A stretch of DNA of 64,000 nucleotides from Pseudomonas bubulae (GCF_037023725.1 NZ_CP146077.1:2021001-2085000), one strand, 5' to 3'; shown: positions 53,473 to 62,433, numbered from the stretch's first letter. The notes: generated from the letters alone by a model not told the origin. Translations and numbers: made by a program.

Positions 53473-54447
53473 ATGAAACTGAAAAACACCTTGGGCATTG
53501 CCATTGGTTCCTTTGTAGCCGCAACTTCGTTCGGTGCCCTGGCACAAGGCCAAGGCGCGGTCGAGGGTGAACTGTTCTACAAAAAACAGTACAACGACAG
53601 CGTCAAGCACGTAGAAGACGGTTACAACCCAGGCGCATCGATCGGTTACTTCCTGACCGACGACGTTTCGTTGAACCTGACCTACGACAAAACCAACCAC
53701 ACCCGTTCGAATGACGGCACTGGCCACCAGAAAATCAAAGGCGACAACTTTGGTCTGAACGCTCAGTACCACTTCGGCACCGTAGGCGACGCTCTGCGTC
53801 CATACGTTTCCGGCGGTGTTGCTCACAAGAGCATGACCAACGTTGAAGCTGACGGCCACAGCGGTCGCGACAAGTCGACTTTCCTGACTGCAGGCGCTGG
53901 TGTTAAGTGGTACATCACTGACAACCTGTTCGCCCGTGCTGGCGTTGAAGCTGACTACAAACTGGACAACGGCAAGTGGGACTACGCTCCTACCGTTGGT
54001 CTGGGTGTGAACTTCGGCGGTAACGGCGGTAAAGTCGCTCCTGCTCCAGTTCCAGCTCCAGCACCAGTTGAGCCAGAGCCAGAAGCTCCGATCGCTGAAG
54101 TTGTTCGCGTTGAACTTGACGTGAAATTCGACTTCGACAAGTCGGTTGTTAAATCGCAGTACATGCCTGACATCAACAACGTTGCTGATTTCATGAAGCA
54201 GTACCCTGCGACCACCACTACTGTTGCTGGTTACACTGACAGCATCGGTCCAGACGCCTACAACCAGAAACTGTCGCAGCGTCGTGCTGACGCTGTTCGT
54301 GCAGCCCTGGTTAACCAAGGTGTTGCAGCCAACCGCGTAGACGCAGTTGGCCACGGCGAAGCCAACCCAGTTGCAAGCAACGCAACTGAAGAAGGCCGTG
54401 CCCTGAACCGTCGCGTAGAAGCTACCGTTCAAGCAGAAGCTAAGTAA
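53473..54447 (+). CDS. oprF: Major outer-membrane porin OprF
   Basis: A protein of 324 residues. A signal peptide (ending near GALA) is followed by an N-terminal beta-barrel domain to about residue 175, then a Pro/Ala/Glu linker, then an OmpA-like peptidoglycan-binding domain (VKFDFDKSVVKS, YTDSIGPDAYNQKLSQRRADAV). It links outer membrane and peptidoglycan and forms a general porin. Unlike P. aeruginosa OprF it has no cysteine in the linker or anywhere. The codon choice is strongly biased (for example many GCT/CCA), as expected for an abundant protein. It follows sigX by 106 bases and ends at a strong terminator. Confidence 0.97.
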   Translation: MKLKNTLGIAIGSFVAATSFGALAQGQGAVEGELFYKKQYNDSVKHVEDGYNPGASIGYFLTDDVSLNLTYDKTNHTRSNDGTGHQKIKGDNFGLNAQYHFGTVGDALRPYVSGGVAHKSMTNVEADGHSGRDKSTFLTAGAGVKWYITDNLFARAGVEADYKLDNGKWDYAPTVGLGVNFGGNGGKVAPAPVPAPAPVEPEPEAPIAEVVRVELDVKFDFDKSVVKSQYMPDINNVADFMKQYPATTTTVAGYTDSIGPDAYNQKLSQRRADAVRAALVNQGVAANRVDAVGHGEANPVASNATEEGRALNRRVEATVQAEAK

Positions 54448-54467
54448 TTTTTAGCTAGGCTGTTCAG

Positions 54468-54493
54468 AAAAACCCGGCTCAGGCCGGGTTTTT
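54468..54493 (+). terminator. Intrinsic terminator of oprF
   Basis: AAAAACCCGGC and GCCGGGTTTTT pair around TCAG, followed by CTTTG. Confidence 0.93.
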
Positions 54494-54568
54494 CTTTGCC
54501 TGTGATTTAGTGAAGCGCGCAGCTATAATCGCGCTCTCTTCAAGCAACCCTTTGAGTCCTATCAGCCC

Positions 54569-55591
54569 ATGTATAACCTGGCCCGCCAGTTGCTCTTCAA
54601 ACTCTCCCCTGAAACCTCCCACGACCTGTCCCTGGACTTGATCGGCGCAGGTGGCCGTCTCGGGCTTAACGGTTTGTTGTGCAAGGCGCCGGCAAGGCTG
54701 CCAGTGACGGTGATGGGGCTGGACTTCCCTAACCCGGTCGGCCTGGCCGCAGGTCTGGACAAAAATGGTGCGGCCATTGATGGCTTTGCACAACTGGGTT
54801 TTGGCTTCGTTGAGATCGGCACCGTGACGCCGCGACCTCAGCCGGGCAATCCCAAACCCCGTATTTTCCGACTGCCTGAAGCGCAAGCGATCATCAACCG
54901 CATGGGGTTCAACAACCTTGGCGTCGATCACCTGCTTGCACGGGTTCAGGCAGCCAGGTACAGCGGTATCCTGGGTATCAACATTGGCAAGAACTTCGAT
55001 ACGCCGGTTGAGCGAGCGGTCGATGATTACCTGATTTGCCTGGACAAGGTGTATGAGCACGCCAGCTACGTGACTGTAAACGTCAGCTCGCCTAACACGC
55101 CGGGTTTGCGCAGCCTGCAATTCGGTGATTCGCTCAAGCAATTGCTCGAGGCCCTGCAGCTGCGTCAGAACGAGCTGACTCAGCGCCACGGCAAGCGCGT
55201 ACCGCTGGCGATCAAGATCGCCCCTGACATGACAGACGAAGAAACCGTGCTTGTGGCTCAGGCGCTGCTTGAGACGGGTATGGACGCAGTGATTGCCACC
55301 AACACCACGCTGAGTCGTACAGGTGTTGAAGGTATGGAGCATGGCGACGAGGCGGGTGGACTGTCTGGAGCACCGGTTCGTGAGAAAAGTACTCACACGG
55401 TGTCAGTACTGGCCGGTGAGCTGGCAGGTCGTATGCCGATCATCGCTGCGGGCGGGATTACCGAGGGCAAACACGCAGCTGAAAAAATCACTGCGGGTGC
55501 GAGCCTGGTGCAGATTTATTCGGGCTTTATCTACAAGGGTCCGGCCTTGATTCGCGAGTCGGTTGACGCCATATCGGCCTTGGCGCGCTGA
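54569..55591 (+). CDS. pyrD: Dihydroorotate dehydrogenase (quinone), class 2
   Basis: A protein of 340 residues. An N-terminal amphipathic membrane-contacting helix ([18 protein letters not shown]) is followed by FMN barrel motifs: [13 protein letters not shown], the catalytic Ser region [11 protein letters not shown], and NTTLSR with [10 protein letters not shown]. It oxidises dihydroorotate to orotate and passes electrons to quinone on the inner face of the membrane. The ATG at 54569 has a weak ribosome-binding sequence but the N-terminus is the conserved one. It converges on rmf across a terminator-like hairpin. Confidence 0.96.
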   Translation: MYNLARQLLFKLSPETSHDLSLDLIGAGGRLGLNGLLCKAPARLPVTVMGLDFPNPVGLAAGLDKNGAAIDGFAQLGFGFVEIGTVTPRPQPGNPKPRIFRLPEAQAIINRMGFNNLGVDHLLARVQAARYSGILGINIGKNFDTPVERAVDDYLICLDKVYEHASYVTVNVSSPNTPGLRSLQFGDSLKQLLEALQLRQNELTQRHGKRVPLAIKIAPDMTDEETVLVAQALLETGMDAVIATNTTLSRTGVEGMEHGDEAGGLSGAPVREKSTHTVSVLAGELAGRMPIIAAGGITEGKHAAEKITAGASLVQIYSGFIYKGPALIRESVDAISALAR

Positions 55592-55606
55592 TTGGCAGGC
55601 AATAAA

Positions 55607-55629
55607 AAGGGCTCCCCTAAGGAGCCCTT
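55607..55629. terminator. Terminator between pyrD and rmf
   Basis: AAGGGCTCC and GGAGCCCTT pair around CCTAA. The T-run TTTTTATT is present only on the minus strand, so it mainly ends rmf transcription, about 80 bases after its stop; it may slow pyrD read-through. Confidence 0.8.
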
Positions 55630-55708
55630 GGGCCGTAGCCCGCCGCCTGGAAAGGGCGGCAAGGTTGAGTCAGTACAGCTTCGAGGTGATGTCGGATTTT
55701 GCCCGGAG

Positions 55709-55924
55709 TTAGCCGACGGCGTGAAGTTCGTTGAGTCTGTGGATGCCCGCAGTGCCTGTCATACCGTCCCAGTTGTCGCCGCGTCCTTCACGCCAGCCGT
55801 TAATCCAGGCTTGGCGTACCGACGGTAGAGTAAAAGGGCAAAGCTCGCGGGATTTTCCGTTAACACCGTATTGATATCCGCGAAGGAACGCTTTTTCCAA
55901 CGGATCACGCTTAAGTCTTCTCAT
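55709..55924 (-). CDS. rmf: Ribosome modulation factor
   Basis: A protein of 71 residues: MRRLKRDPLEKAFLRGY at the N-terminus and RQAWINGWREGRGDN in the centre are diagnostic of RMF. It binds the 30S anti-Shine-Dalgarno region and makes 100S dimers in stationary phase. The SD-like GAGGG overlaps an AGGG-CAATA-CCCT hairpin that ends on the base before the ATG, and larger hairpins lie further upstream, so translation may be structure-dependent. It is transcribed toward pyrD. Confidence 0.95.
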   Translation of the reverse strand: MRRLKRDPLEKAFLRGYQYGVNGKSRELCPFTLPSVRQAWINGWREGRGDNWDGMTGTAGIHRLNELHAVG

Positions 55925-56464
55925 AGGGTATTGCCCTCACTTGTTGACTGTTTATTTAGCGTCGGCCTTCCAGAGGCCGGGGCAGAGTGTTCTGCCGTTG
56001 GTGTGCTCGCTGCCGGCGTGGCGAGCATTTTGTCAGGGCCTGTGCGGCCGTAACCTGAGTTGAGTTCTAACCAATGCGCCAAGGCGTGTGAATGATCGTT
56101 TTGTCATAAGGACGTAACGATAATGGTGTTAAGGCCATAAGTAAGGTCGCTTTTTGACCACCGAATACGACCAAAGCCTGATAGGCCGAGTGTTTGCAAA
56201 GAGGATGCGTTTCATTCCCCCTCGCGAATACCCGCCTCTTTTGCTGGGGGACTATTCGACGAAGGGTCTGTATATGACCTGTTGTTTCCAGATGAATGAC
56301 CTGCCTCGGCGTCTAAACTGTTCATGCCTGCGGGCATGAGTGATCGCCTCGGTGGAACGGCACAGTTTCGTGCCACGCGAGCGCTCTTCAAGAAAAGCGC
56401 TTGATTGAAAACGGAGCGGGCGATGCGTCGCCTTCTCGCTGATAGCTAATAGCCCAGGAATCCC
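55925..56464. other. Structured leaders of rmf (-) and rlmKL (+), no gene supported
   Basis: The 540-base gap between the divergent rmf and rlmKL is rich in inverted repeats. On the rmf side there are GGCAGA/TCTGCC (55981-55996) and TGCTCGC/GCGAGCA followed by TTTT on the plus strand (56004-56027). On the rlmKL side there are TCATGCC/GGCATGA (56322-56339) and GGCAC/GTGCC near 56365. A 61-codon frame starting at TTG 56154 and ending 56339 has little protein character. Its last 15 codons from ATG 56292 (MNDLPRRLNCSCLRA) could be a leader peptide. Promoters were not resolved. Confidence 0.55.
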
Positions 56465-58735
56465 ATGTCGGATCGTTACGAACTCTTCCTTACCTGTCCC
56501 AAAGGCCTTGAAGGCCTGCTTCTCGAAGAGGCCACCGGCCTTGGTCTTGAGGAAGCCCGCGAGCACACCTCGGCCATTCGAGGCATGGCTACCATGGAGA
56601 CGGCCTACCGCCTGTGCCTGTGGTCGCGCCTTGCCAACCGTGTGTTGCTGGTACTCAAGCGCTTCCCGATGAAGGACGCCGAAGACCTGTACCACGGTGT
56701 GCTGGACGTTGACTGGCAAGACCATATGGTGCCGGATGGCACCCTGGCCGTTGAGTTCAGCGGTCACGGCTCGGGTATCGACAACACCCACTTTGGTGCG
56801 TTGAAGGTAAAAGACGCCATCGTCGACAAGCTGCGCACGCCAAGCGGTGAGCGTCCTTCCATCGACAAGATCAGCCCCGACATGCGCATTCACCTGCGCC
56901 TGGACCGTGGCGAAGCCATTCTGTCGCTGGATCTGTCAGGCAGCAGCCTGCACCAGCGCGGCTACCGCCTGCAGCAGGGTGCTGCTCCGCTGAAGGAAAA
57001 CCTCGCGGCGGCCATCCTGATCCGTGCGGGCTGGCCACGTATGGCCGCCGAAGGTGCTGCTCTGGCTGACCCGATGTGTGGTGTAGGTACGTTCCTTGTC
57101 GAAGGCGCGATGATCGCCGCCGATATGGCGCCAAACCTCAATCGTATTCACTGGGGTTTCGATGCCTGGCTGGGTCATATACCGGCCATCTGGAAAAAAC
57201 TTCACGACGAAGCCACCGAGCGTGCCGAAATCGGCATGGCCAAGCCACCGCTGTGGATTCGTGGCTATGAAGCCGATCCGCGCCTGATCCAGCCAGCGCG
57301 CAATAACATCGAGCGCGCGGGCCTGAGCCACTGGATCAAGATCTACCAGGGCGAAGTGGCGACCTTCGAGCCGCGCCCGGACCAGAACCAGAAAGGCCTG
57401 GTAATCTGCAACCCGCCGTACGGCGAGCGTCTGGGTGATGAGGCGAGCTTGCTTTATCTCTACCAGAACCTCGGCGAGCGTCTGCGCCAGGCCTGCTTGA
57501 ACTGGGAGGCCGCGGTGTTTACCGGTGCTCCGGATCTGGGCAAGCGTATGGGCATCCGTAGCCACAAGCAGTATTCGTTCTGGAACGGCGCCTTGCCGTG
57601 CAAGCTGTTGTTGATCAAGGTGGTGCCGGATCAGTTCGTTACCGGCGAGCGCCGTACCCCCGAGCAGCGTCAGGCTGAGCGCGAACAGGCTGAGTCCGAT
57701 CTGCCTTCCAACATCGAAGCGCCAACCAAGTACGAGAAGTTCAACAAGAACGGTAACCCGATCAAACCGGCTCCGGTGGTGATCGAGCAGCCGCGCTTGA
57801 GCGAAGGCGGGCAGATGTTTGCCAACCGACTGCAAAAGAACCTCAAGGCGCTGGGCAAGTGGGTCAAGCGCGAAGGTATCGACTGCTACCGTGTCTACGA
57901 TGCCGACATGCCTGAATATGCCATGGCGATCGATCTGTACCACGACTGGGTTCACGTCCAGGAATACGTGGCACCGAAATCCATTGATCCGGTAAAAGCC
58001 TCGGAACGCATGTTCGATGCATTGGCGGCCATCCCGCAGGCGTTGAACATCGACAAGAGCCGGGTAATCGTCAAGCGTCGCGAGCGCCAGAGCGGTACCA
58101 AGCAGTACGAGCGTCAAAGTGCCCAGGGCAAGTTCACCGAGGTCAGCGAAGGCGGTGTGAAGCTGCTGGTCAACCTTACGGACTACCTGGATACCGGTCT
58201 GTTCCTGGACCATCGCCCGATGCGCATGCGTATCCAGAAAGAGGCTGCCGGCAAACGCTTCCTCAACCTGTATTGCTACACCGCAACTGCCAGCGTACAC
58301 GCAGCCAAGGGCGGCGCGCGCAGCACCACCAGCGTTGACCTGTCGAAAACCTATCTGGACTGGGCGCGTCGCAACCTGTCCCTGAACGGTTTTTCGGACA
58401 AGAACCGTCTGGAGCAGAGCGATGTGATGGTGTGGCTGGATGCCTGTCGTGAAGAGTACGACCTGATCTTTATCGATCCGCCGACCTTCTCCAACTCCAA
58501 GCGCATGGAAGGCATCTTCGATGTGCAGCGCGACCACGTGCAATTGCTGGATCTGGCCATGGCCCGTCTGGCGCCGGGTGGCGTGCTGTATTTCTCCAAC
58601 AACTTCCGCAAATTCATCCTCGATGAAAATCTGGAAGCGCGTTACGCGGTCGAAGAAATCACTGCCAGCACCATCGATCCGGACTTTGCCCGCAACAGCA
58701 AAATCCACCGTGCCTGGAAAATCATGGCCCGGTAA
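56465..58735 (+). CDS. rlmKL: Bifunctional 23S rRNA methyltransferase RlmKL
   Basis: A protein of 756 residues. The N-terminal THUMP domain and RlmL half (to about 400) carries the m2G catalytic motif NPPYGERLG; the C-terminal RlmK half has DPPTFSNSK and the SAM-binding LNLYCYTATASVHAA. It methylates G2445 (N2) and G2069 (N7) of 23S rRNA, coupled to domain unwinding. The ATG follows CAGGAATCCC. It is monocistronic and ends at a REP pair and bidirectional terminator shared with dacB. Confidence 0.96.
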   Translation: MSDRYELFLTCPKGLEGLLLEEATGLGLEEAREHTSAIRGMATMETAYRLCLWSRLANRVLLVLKRFPMKDAEDLYHGVLDVDWQDHMVPDGTLAVEFSGHGSGIDNTHFGALKVKDAIVDKLRTPSGERPSIDKISPDMRIHLRLDRGEAILSLDLSGSSLHQRGYRLQQGAAPLKENLAAAILIRAGWPRMAAEGAALADPMCGVGTFLVEGAMIAADMAPNLNRIHWGFDAWLGHIPAIWKKLHDEATERAEIGMAKPPLWIRGYEADPRLIQPARNNIERAGLSHWIKIYQGEVATFEPRPDQNQKGLVICNPPYGERLGDEASLLYLYQNLGERLRQACLNWEAAVFTGAPDLGKRMGIRSHKQYSFWNGALPCKLLLIKVVPDQFVTGERRTPEQRQAEREQAESDLPSNIEAPTKYEKFNKNGNPIKPAPVVIEQPRLSEGGQMFANRLQKNLKALGKWVKREGIDCYRVYDADMPEYAMAIDLYHDWVHVQEYVAPKSIDPVKASERMFDALAAIPQALNIDKSRVIVKRRERQSGTKQYERQSAQGKFTEVSEGGVKLLVNLTDYLDTGLFLDHRPMRMRIQKEAAGKRFLNLYCYTATASVHAAKGGARSTTSVDLSKTYLDWARRNLSLNGFSDKNRLEQSDVMVWLDACREEYDLIFIDPPTFSNSKRMEGIFDVQRDHVQLLDLAMARLAPGGVLYFSNNFRKFILDENLEARYAVEEITASTIDPDFARNSKIHRAWKIMAR

Positions 58736-58782
58736 TAGCGGCTGAGTACTGGCCTGCCTGCTTCTTGCAGGGGTGGGCCTGT

Positions 58783-58868
58783 AGTGGGAGCGAGCCTGCT
58801 CGCGATGGCATCACCGCAGTTTTGCGCCTGAGCGGGTCGCCTGCTTCGCGAGCAGGCTCGCTCCCACA
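58783..58868. repeat. REP pair between rlmKL and dacB
   Basis: AGTGGGAGCGAGCCTGCTCGCGA and TTCGCGAGCAGGCTCGCTCCCAC form an inverted pair. It lies directly beside the shared terminator of two convergent genes. Confidence 0.92.
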
Positions 58869-58871
58869 ATG

Positions 58872-58908
58872 AAAAACGCCCCTGATCGCACGATCAGGGG
58901 CGTTTTTT
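58872..58908. terminator. Bidirectional terminator of rlmKL and dacB
   Basis: AAAAACGCCCCTGATC and GATCAGGGGCGTTTTTT form a 16-base stem around GCAC, with T-runs in both directions. Confidence 0.95.
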
Positions 58909-58925
58909 ATTGCCCGGGCAACGCC

Positions 58926-60392
58926 TTACTGCGCGATGGATACCGCGCTATTCGGGATTTGCGGCTGACGATACAGGTCGAGCAGAACCTGATCCAGAAT
59001 CGCCGAAGCGCCCCACGGACGAGGGTCGTTAAGGATGGCCACCACTGCCCAGGTATTGCCGTTGCTGTCGCGACTAAAGCCGGAAATGGCCCGCACGGTG
59101 TTCAGGGTGCCGGTCTTGATATGGGCCTGGCCGTTCATGGCCGTGGTTTTCAGGCGCTTGCGCATGGTGCCGTCTTTGCCGGCAATGGGCATGGAACTGA
59201 TGAACTCGGCAGCGTAGGGGCTTTTCCAGGCAGCCTGTAGCATTTGCGCCATTTCCCGCGCGCTGACGCGCTCTGCACGGGACAGGCCGGAACCGTTCTC
59301 CATGATCAAATGGGGTGCGGTAATGCCTTTTTTCGCCAGCCATTGGCGTACTACGCGCTGTGCGGCCTTGGCGTCGTCACCGTCAGCATCGTTGCGGAAC
59401 TGCGCGCCCAGGCTCAGGAACAGTTGCTGGGCCATGGTGTTGTTGCTGTATTTGTTGATGTCACGAATGATTTCGGCCAGGTCGGGCGAGAACGCGCGTG
59501 CCAGCAGCTTGGCATTTTTGGGTACGCTGGCCTGGCGGTCCTGGCCTTGAATGCTGCCACCCAGCTCTTTCCAGATAGCGCGTACGGCGCCAGCAGTGTA
59601 GGTCGCGTGGTCCAGTAGGGACAGATAGGTCTGCGAGTTGCAGCCATCGGCCAGTTGCCCGCTGACGGTTACCAGTACCGAGCCGTCGGCTTGCGGTACC
59701 GGGTTGTAGCGCACGTCGCCGGTGCATTGTTTGGTGTTGACGGCCTTGACCTGGTTGTCGATCTTAATGCTGGCAATTGGTGGTTCGACCGAAATCAGAA
59801 CCTTGCCCCCATCGTTGCGCGCCACGAAACGCAGGGCCTTGAGGTTGACCATCAGCGAGTCGGGCTTGACCAGGAACGGTTTGTTCTTGTCATTGCCGTC
59901 GTCGTTGAATACCGGCAGTTGCGGCTGATTGAAGAAGTTGCGATCGAGTACCAGGTCGCCGGTGATCTGTTGCACACCATTGGCGCGCAGATCGCGCATC
60001 AACAGCCAGAGTTTTTCCATGTTGAGCTTGGGGTCGCCGCCGCCCTTGAGGTACAGGTTGCCTTGCAAAATGCCATTGTTCAGCGTGCCATCAGTGTAGA
60101 ACTCGGTTTTCCATTGATGGGTCGGGCCAAGCATTTCCAGGGCGGCGTAGGTGGTCACCAGTTTCATGGTGGAGGCCGGGTTCATGGATACATCGGCGTT
60201 GTAGACAGTGGGAATGCCAGGGCCGCTTAGCGGCAGCAGAACCAGGGACAGGGCGTCGTCGCCCAGTTTGTTGGTCTTGAGCGCTTGCTGAACTTTTGGT
60301 GTGAGGGTGGTATTGACGGGGGCGGCGTTGGCGCCGAAGGCCAGTGGCAGAAAAAAGCTGGCGAGAAACAGTGGCCGTAAAGATTTGATCAT
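58926..60392 (-). CDS. dacB: D-alanyl-D-alanine carboxypeptidase/endopeptidase (PBP4)
   Basis: A protein of 488 residues. From the ATG at 60392 it begins with a signal peptide (MIKSLRPLFLASFFLPLAFGANA). The frame extends to 60557, but that part precedes the signal and is unlikely. The penicillin-binding motifs are SxxK in NPASTMKLVT, SxN in KYSNNTMAQ and KTG in HIKTGTLN. Between the first two lies the large insertion typical of class C PBP4. It trims D-Ala and cleaves cross-links of peptidoglycan in the periplasm. In Pseudomonas, loss of this protein is known to induce chromosomal AmpC. Confidence 0.95.
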   Translation of the reverse strand: MIKSLRPLFLASFFLPLAFGANAAPVNTTLTPKVQQALKTNKLGDDALSLVLLPLSGPGIPTVYNADVSMNPASTMKLVTTYAALEMLGPTHQWKTEFYTDGTLNNGILQGNLYLKGGGDPKLNMEKLWLLMRDLRANGVQQITGDLVLDRNFFNQPQLPVFNDDGNDKNKPFLVKPDSLMVNLKALRFVARNDGGKVLISVEPPIASIKIDNQVKAVNTKQCTGDVRYNPVPQADGSVLVTVSGQLADGCNSQTYLSLLDHATYTAGAVRAIWKELGGSIQGQDRQASVPKNAKLLARAFSPDLAEIIRDINKYSNNTMAQQLFLSLGAQFRNDADGDDAKAAQRVVRQWLAKKGITAPHLIMENGSGLSRAERVSAREMAQMLQAAWKSPYAAEFISSMPIAGKDGTMRKRLKTTAMNGQAHIKTGTLNTVRAISGFSRDSNGNTWAVVAILNDPRPWGASAILDQVLLDLYRQPQIPNSAVSIAQ

Positions 60393-60625
60393 ATTAAGTA
60401 AAACCCTGCAGGCGAGGGGGGGAAATACGAGGGCATGATGAAAAGTTCCCTCAATGGTCATAAAAGTATTGGCATTATGCCCCAAGGTTGTCGGGGTTGT
60501 GCATCCACCTGTTACAGGGTTTCGCGGATAAAGTATAGAAAACGATGAACCGTTCACACGGAACCGGGCGCCGGGCGGCCGAAGCTGCTAAAGTGCCGCC
60601 CGTTATTACTTAAGAGGATTGTTCA

Positions 60626-60970
60626 ATGGCTACTAATCGTTCCCAGCGTCTGCGCAAAAAACTGTGCGTTGATGAATTTCAGGAGTTGGGTTTTGAGCTG
60701 AACCTGGATTTCAAAGAAGACCTGTCGGAAGAGGCTATCGATGCATTCCTGGCAGCTTTCCTGGCAGAAGCCATGGAAGCTAACGGCTTGGGTTATGTTG
60801 GCGGCGACGACTACGGTCTGGTTTGCCTGCAGAAGCGCGGTTCGGTCAGCGAAGAGCAGCGTGCTGCTGTTGAAGCCTGGCTCAAAGCGCGTCCAGAGCT
60901 GACCACCGTTGAAGTTAGCCCGCTGTTGGACGTGTGGTACCCGGAAAAGCCAATCAATCCGGTAGCCTGA
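60626..60970 (+). CDS. yggL: YggL/DUF469 family protein
   Basis: A protein of 114 residues. It shows the conserved RLRKKLCVDEFQELGFEL start and the GYVGGDDYGLVC segment. In E. coli the homologue associates with the 50S ribosomal subunit; its exact function is not settled. It is acidic, cytoplasmic and without membrane segments. It stands alone and ends at a short GGCAGCC hairpin 11 bases after the stop. The promoter must lie in the 230 bases separating it from dacB. Confidence 0.93.
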   Translation: MATNRSQRLRKKLCVDEFQELGFELNLDFKEDLSEEAIDAFLAAFLAEAMEANGLGYVGGDDYGLVCLQKRGSVSEEQRAAVEAWLKARPELTTVEVSPLLDVWYPEKPINPVA

Positions 60971-60980
60971 CGTCAAATAT

Positions 60981-61003
60981 AAAGGCAGCCCAAGGGCTGC
61001 CTT
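60981..61003 (+). terminator. Intrinsic terminator of yggL
   Basis: AAAGGCAGCC and GGGCTGCCTTT pair around CAA, followed by ATATG; the A-run on the other strand may serve the convergent gene ending at 61089. Confidence 0.82.
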
Positions 61004-61088
61004 TATATGTTTTACCCCTCTGGCCCGTCCTGGGCTTTACATCGCATTCCCTGGTTCCTCCGACAGCTGCACAGGTGGCATGTGTCTG

Positions 61089-61859
61089 TCAGTCGTAAAT
61101 CGACTTCTTCTTCCAGTCGGCATCGGCCTCGTCTGTCTTCAAACCTTCAGTCAGCTCGTTGACTTCACCCGTGGTCGGCTCAAGTGCGCTCTGCACTTGT
61201 GCGTTGGCGCGTGCCAGTTGTGCTTCGAAATCCTTGATCTGGGCGTTGTACATGGCGGGTACCGGCTGTTTGCGCAAGTACTGCACGGCACGTTCGAAAG
61301 CCAGGCGCGCCTGTGCGGGCTGATTTTTCTGCAGGGCCAGCTTGCCCAGATTGTTGAAGAACTCGATATGCAACACCACCAGCAAGTGGCGAATTTCCGT
61401 GAGCCACTGCTTGGCTTCGTTGGTCGGCAAAAAACCGTCCTTGGCCGCACGGGTGATTTGCCCGTGGAGTGTTTCAAGCAAAAAACGTACGTCCTTGGCT
61501 TTGGCTTCGGTCAGCACCGGGTTGGGCGGGTTGTTGACAGGAATTGACTCGCCCTTGGCAATCAGGCCGCCGAGCTCGGTCACTTGTGCCTTTAATGCCG
61601 CGCTGGATTTATCCAGGAGCAATAGGCGCTGTGTCGCATTGAGCTCAAGGCGGGTAAGCAGCAGTTTGAGGGCGGGAGACATCAACTGGCCGGGGAAGGT
61701 CTCGTTGACCTCGCTGCAACGACGGATGCGGTCGTTAAGCTCGACCTTGAGGCGGGCTTTCTCCAGTTTGTTGTTTTCCACTATATGGTTGATGTAGACG
61801 ATGGCAATCAACAGTGCGATCCCGACGACGACAAGCAGGGCGATCATGGTGGGCGTCAA
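61089..61859 (-). CDS. Membrane-anchored helical protein of unknown function
   Basis: A protein of 256 residues. A single N-terminal membrane span (MIALLVVVGIALLIAIVYI) is followed by a long, mostly helical cytoplasmic part with KLEKARLKVELNDRIRRCSE coiled-coil-like heptads. A TPR-like segment lies near the C-terminus (LGKLALQKNQPAQARLAFERA), and the C-terminus is charged (DEADADWKKKSIYD). No catalytic motif or known domain is recognised. The start may be the Met at 61859 or at 61847. It stands alone between yggL and the tRNA-Glu array. Similar proteins are seen in Pseudomonas but no function can be given. Confidence 0.75.
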   Translation of the reverse strand: MTPTMIALLVVVGIALLIAIVYINHIVENNKLEKARLKVELNDRIRRCSEVNETFPGQLMSPALKLLLTRLELNATQRLLLLDKSSAALKAQVTELGGLIAKGESIPVNNPPNPVLTEAKAKDVRFLLETLHGQITRAAKDGFLPTNEAKQWLTEIRHLLVVLHIEFFNNLGKLALQKNQPAQARLAFERAVQYLRKQPVPAMYNAQIKDFEAQLARANAQVQSALEPTTGEVNELTEGLKTDEADADWKKKSIYD

Positions 61860-62088
61860 CGTTAAAACCTCTTGTGGGTGTAGATGCGCTGTCTCGGTGA
61901 AGTCGCAGTGCCTGGCTAGGACGGGGGTGAGGATCGACTGGGCAGCAAACTGCCATCACTGAGGTTCGGCAATCATAACTCCTTGTAGGGTGCCGGAATA
62001 TAGGCGCCAAGAGCTTGCCTCGAGACTCTGTAGGAAAACGCCTTAATAGGGGGGAAGTCATTGATTTCAATATATTTTCATATTGGGG

Positions 62089-62117
62089 TTGACGACCTTC
62101 CAATCCATCCCTAGAAT
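62089..62117 (+). promoter_or_regulatory. Promoter of the tRNA-Glu/Gly array
   Basis: TTGACG and TAGAAT are separated by 17 bases, followed by the GCGCGCC discriminator also seen before the Val/Asp array. An AT-rich tract (TTTCAATATATTTTCATATT) upstream may be an UP element. Confidence 0.88.
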
Positions 62118-62178
62118 GCGCGCCAATTGCAGCGTAAAGCGAACAGCCAAACGCATGTAACCAGTGAAGTTGTAGTGT

Positions 62179-62254
62179 GTCCCCTTCGTCTAGTGGCCTA
62201 GGACACCGCCCTTTCACGGCGGTAACAGGGGTTCGAGTCCCCTAGGGGACGCCA
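62179..62254 (+). tRNA. tRNA-Glu (TTC), copy 1
   Basis: 76 bases: GTCCCCT/AGGGGAC acceptor, anticodon TTC in CTTTCAC, GGTTCGAGTCC T-arm, encoded CCA. About 60 bases after the predicted promoter. Confidence 0.97.
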
Positions 62255-62256
62255 TT

Positions 62257-62332
<76 letters not shown>

Positions 62333-62433
62333 TTTTTAAGCAACTTTGCTTTCGGGCGAAGTTGAGTGAAAGCCAAGAGACTAACGTTTGTTAGTGATCT
62401 GGCACTGAAATGTACGTGTGCATTTCGGGCAAC

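Noticed and set aside
53383..54432. 349-codon minus-strand frame over oprF
   Set aside because: Product of the strong codon bias of oprF; the sense frame is unmistakable.
55592..55828. 78-codon frame after pyrD
   Set aside because: It crosses the terminator hairpin and is antisense to rmf.
56936..58708. 590-codon minus-strand frame inside rlmKL
   Set aside because: Antisense of rlmKL, no recognisable motif, composition typical of shadow frames.
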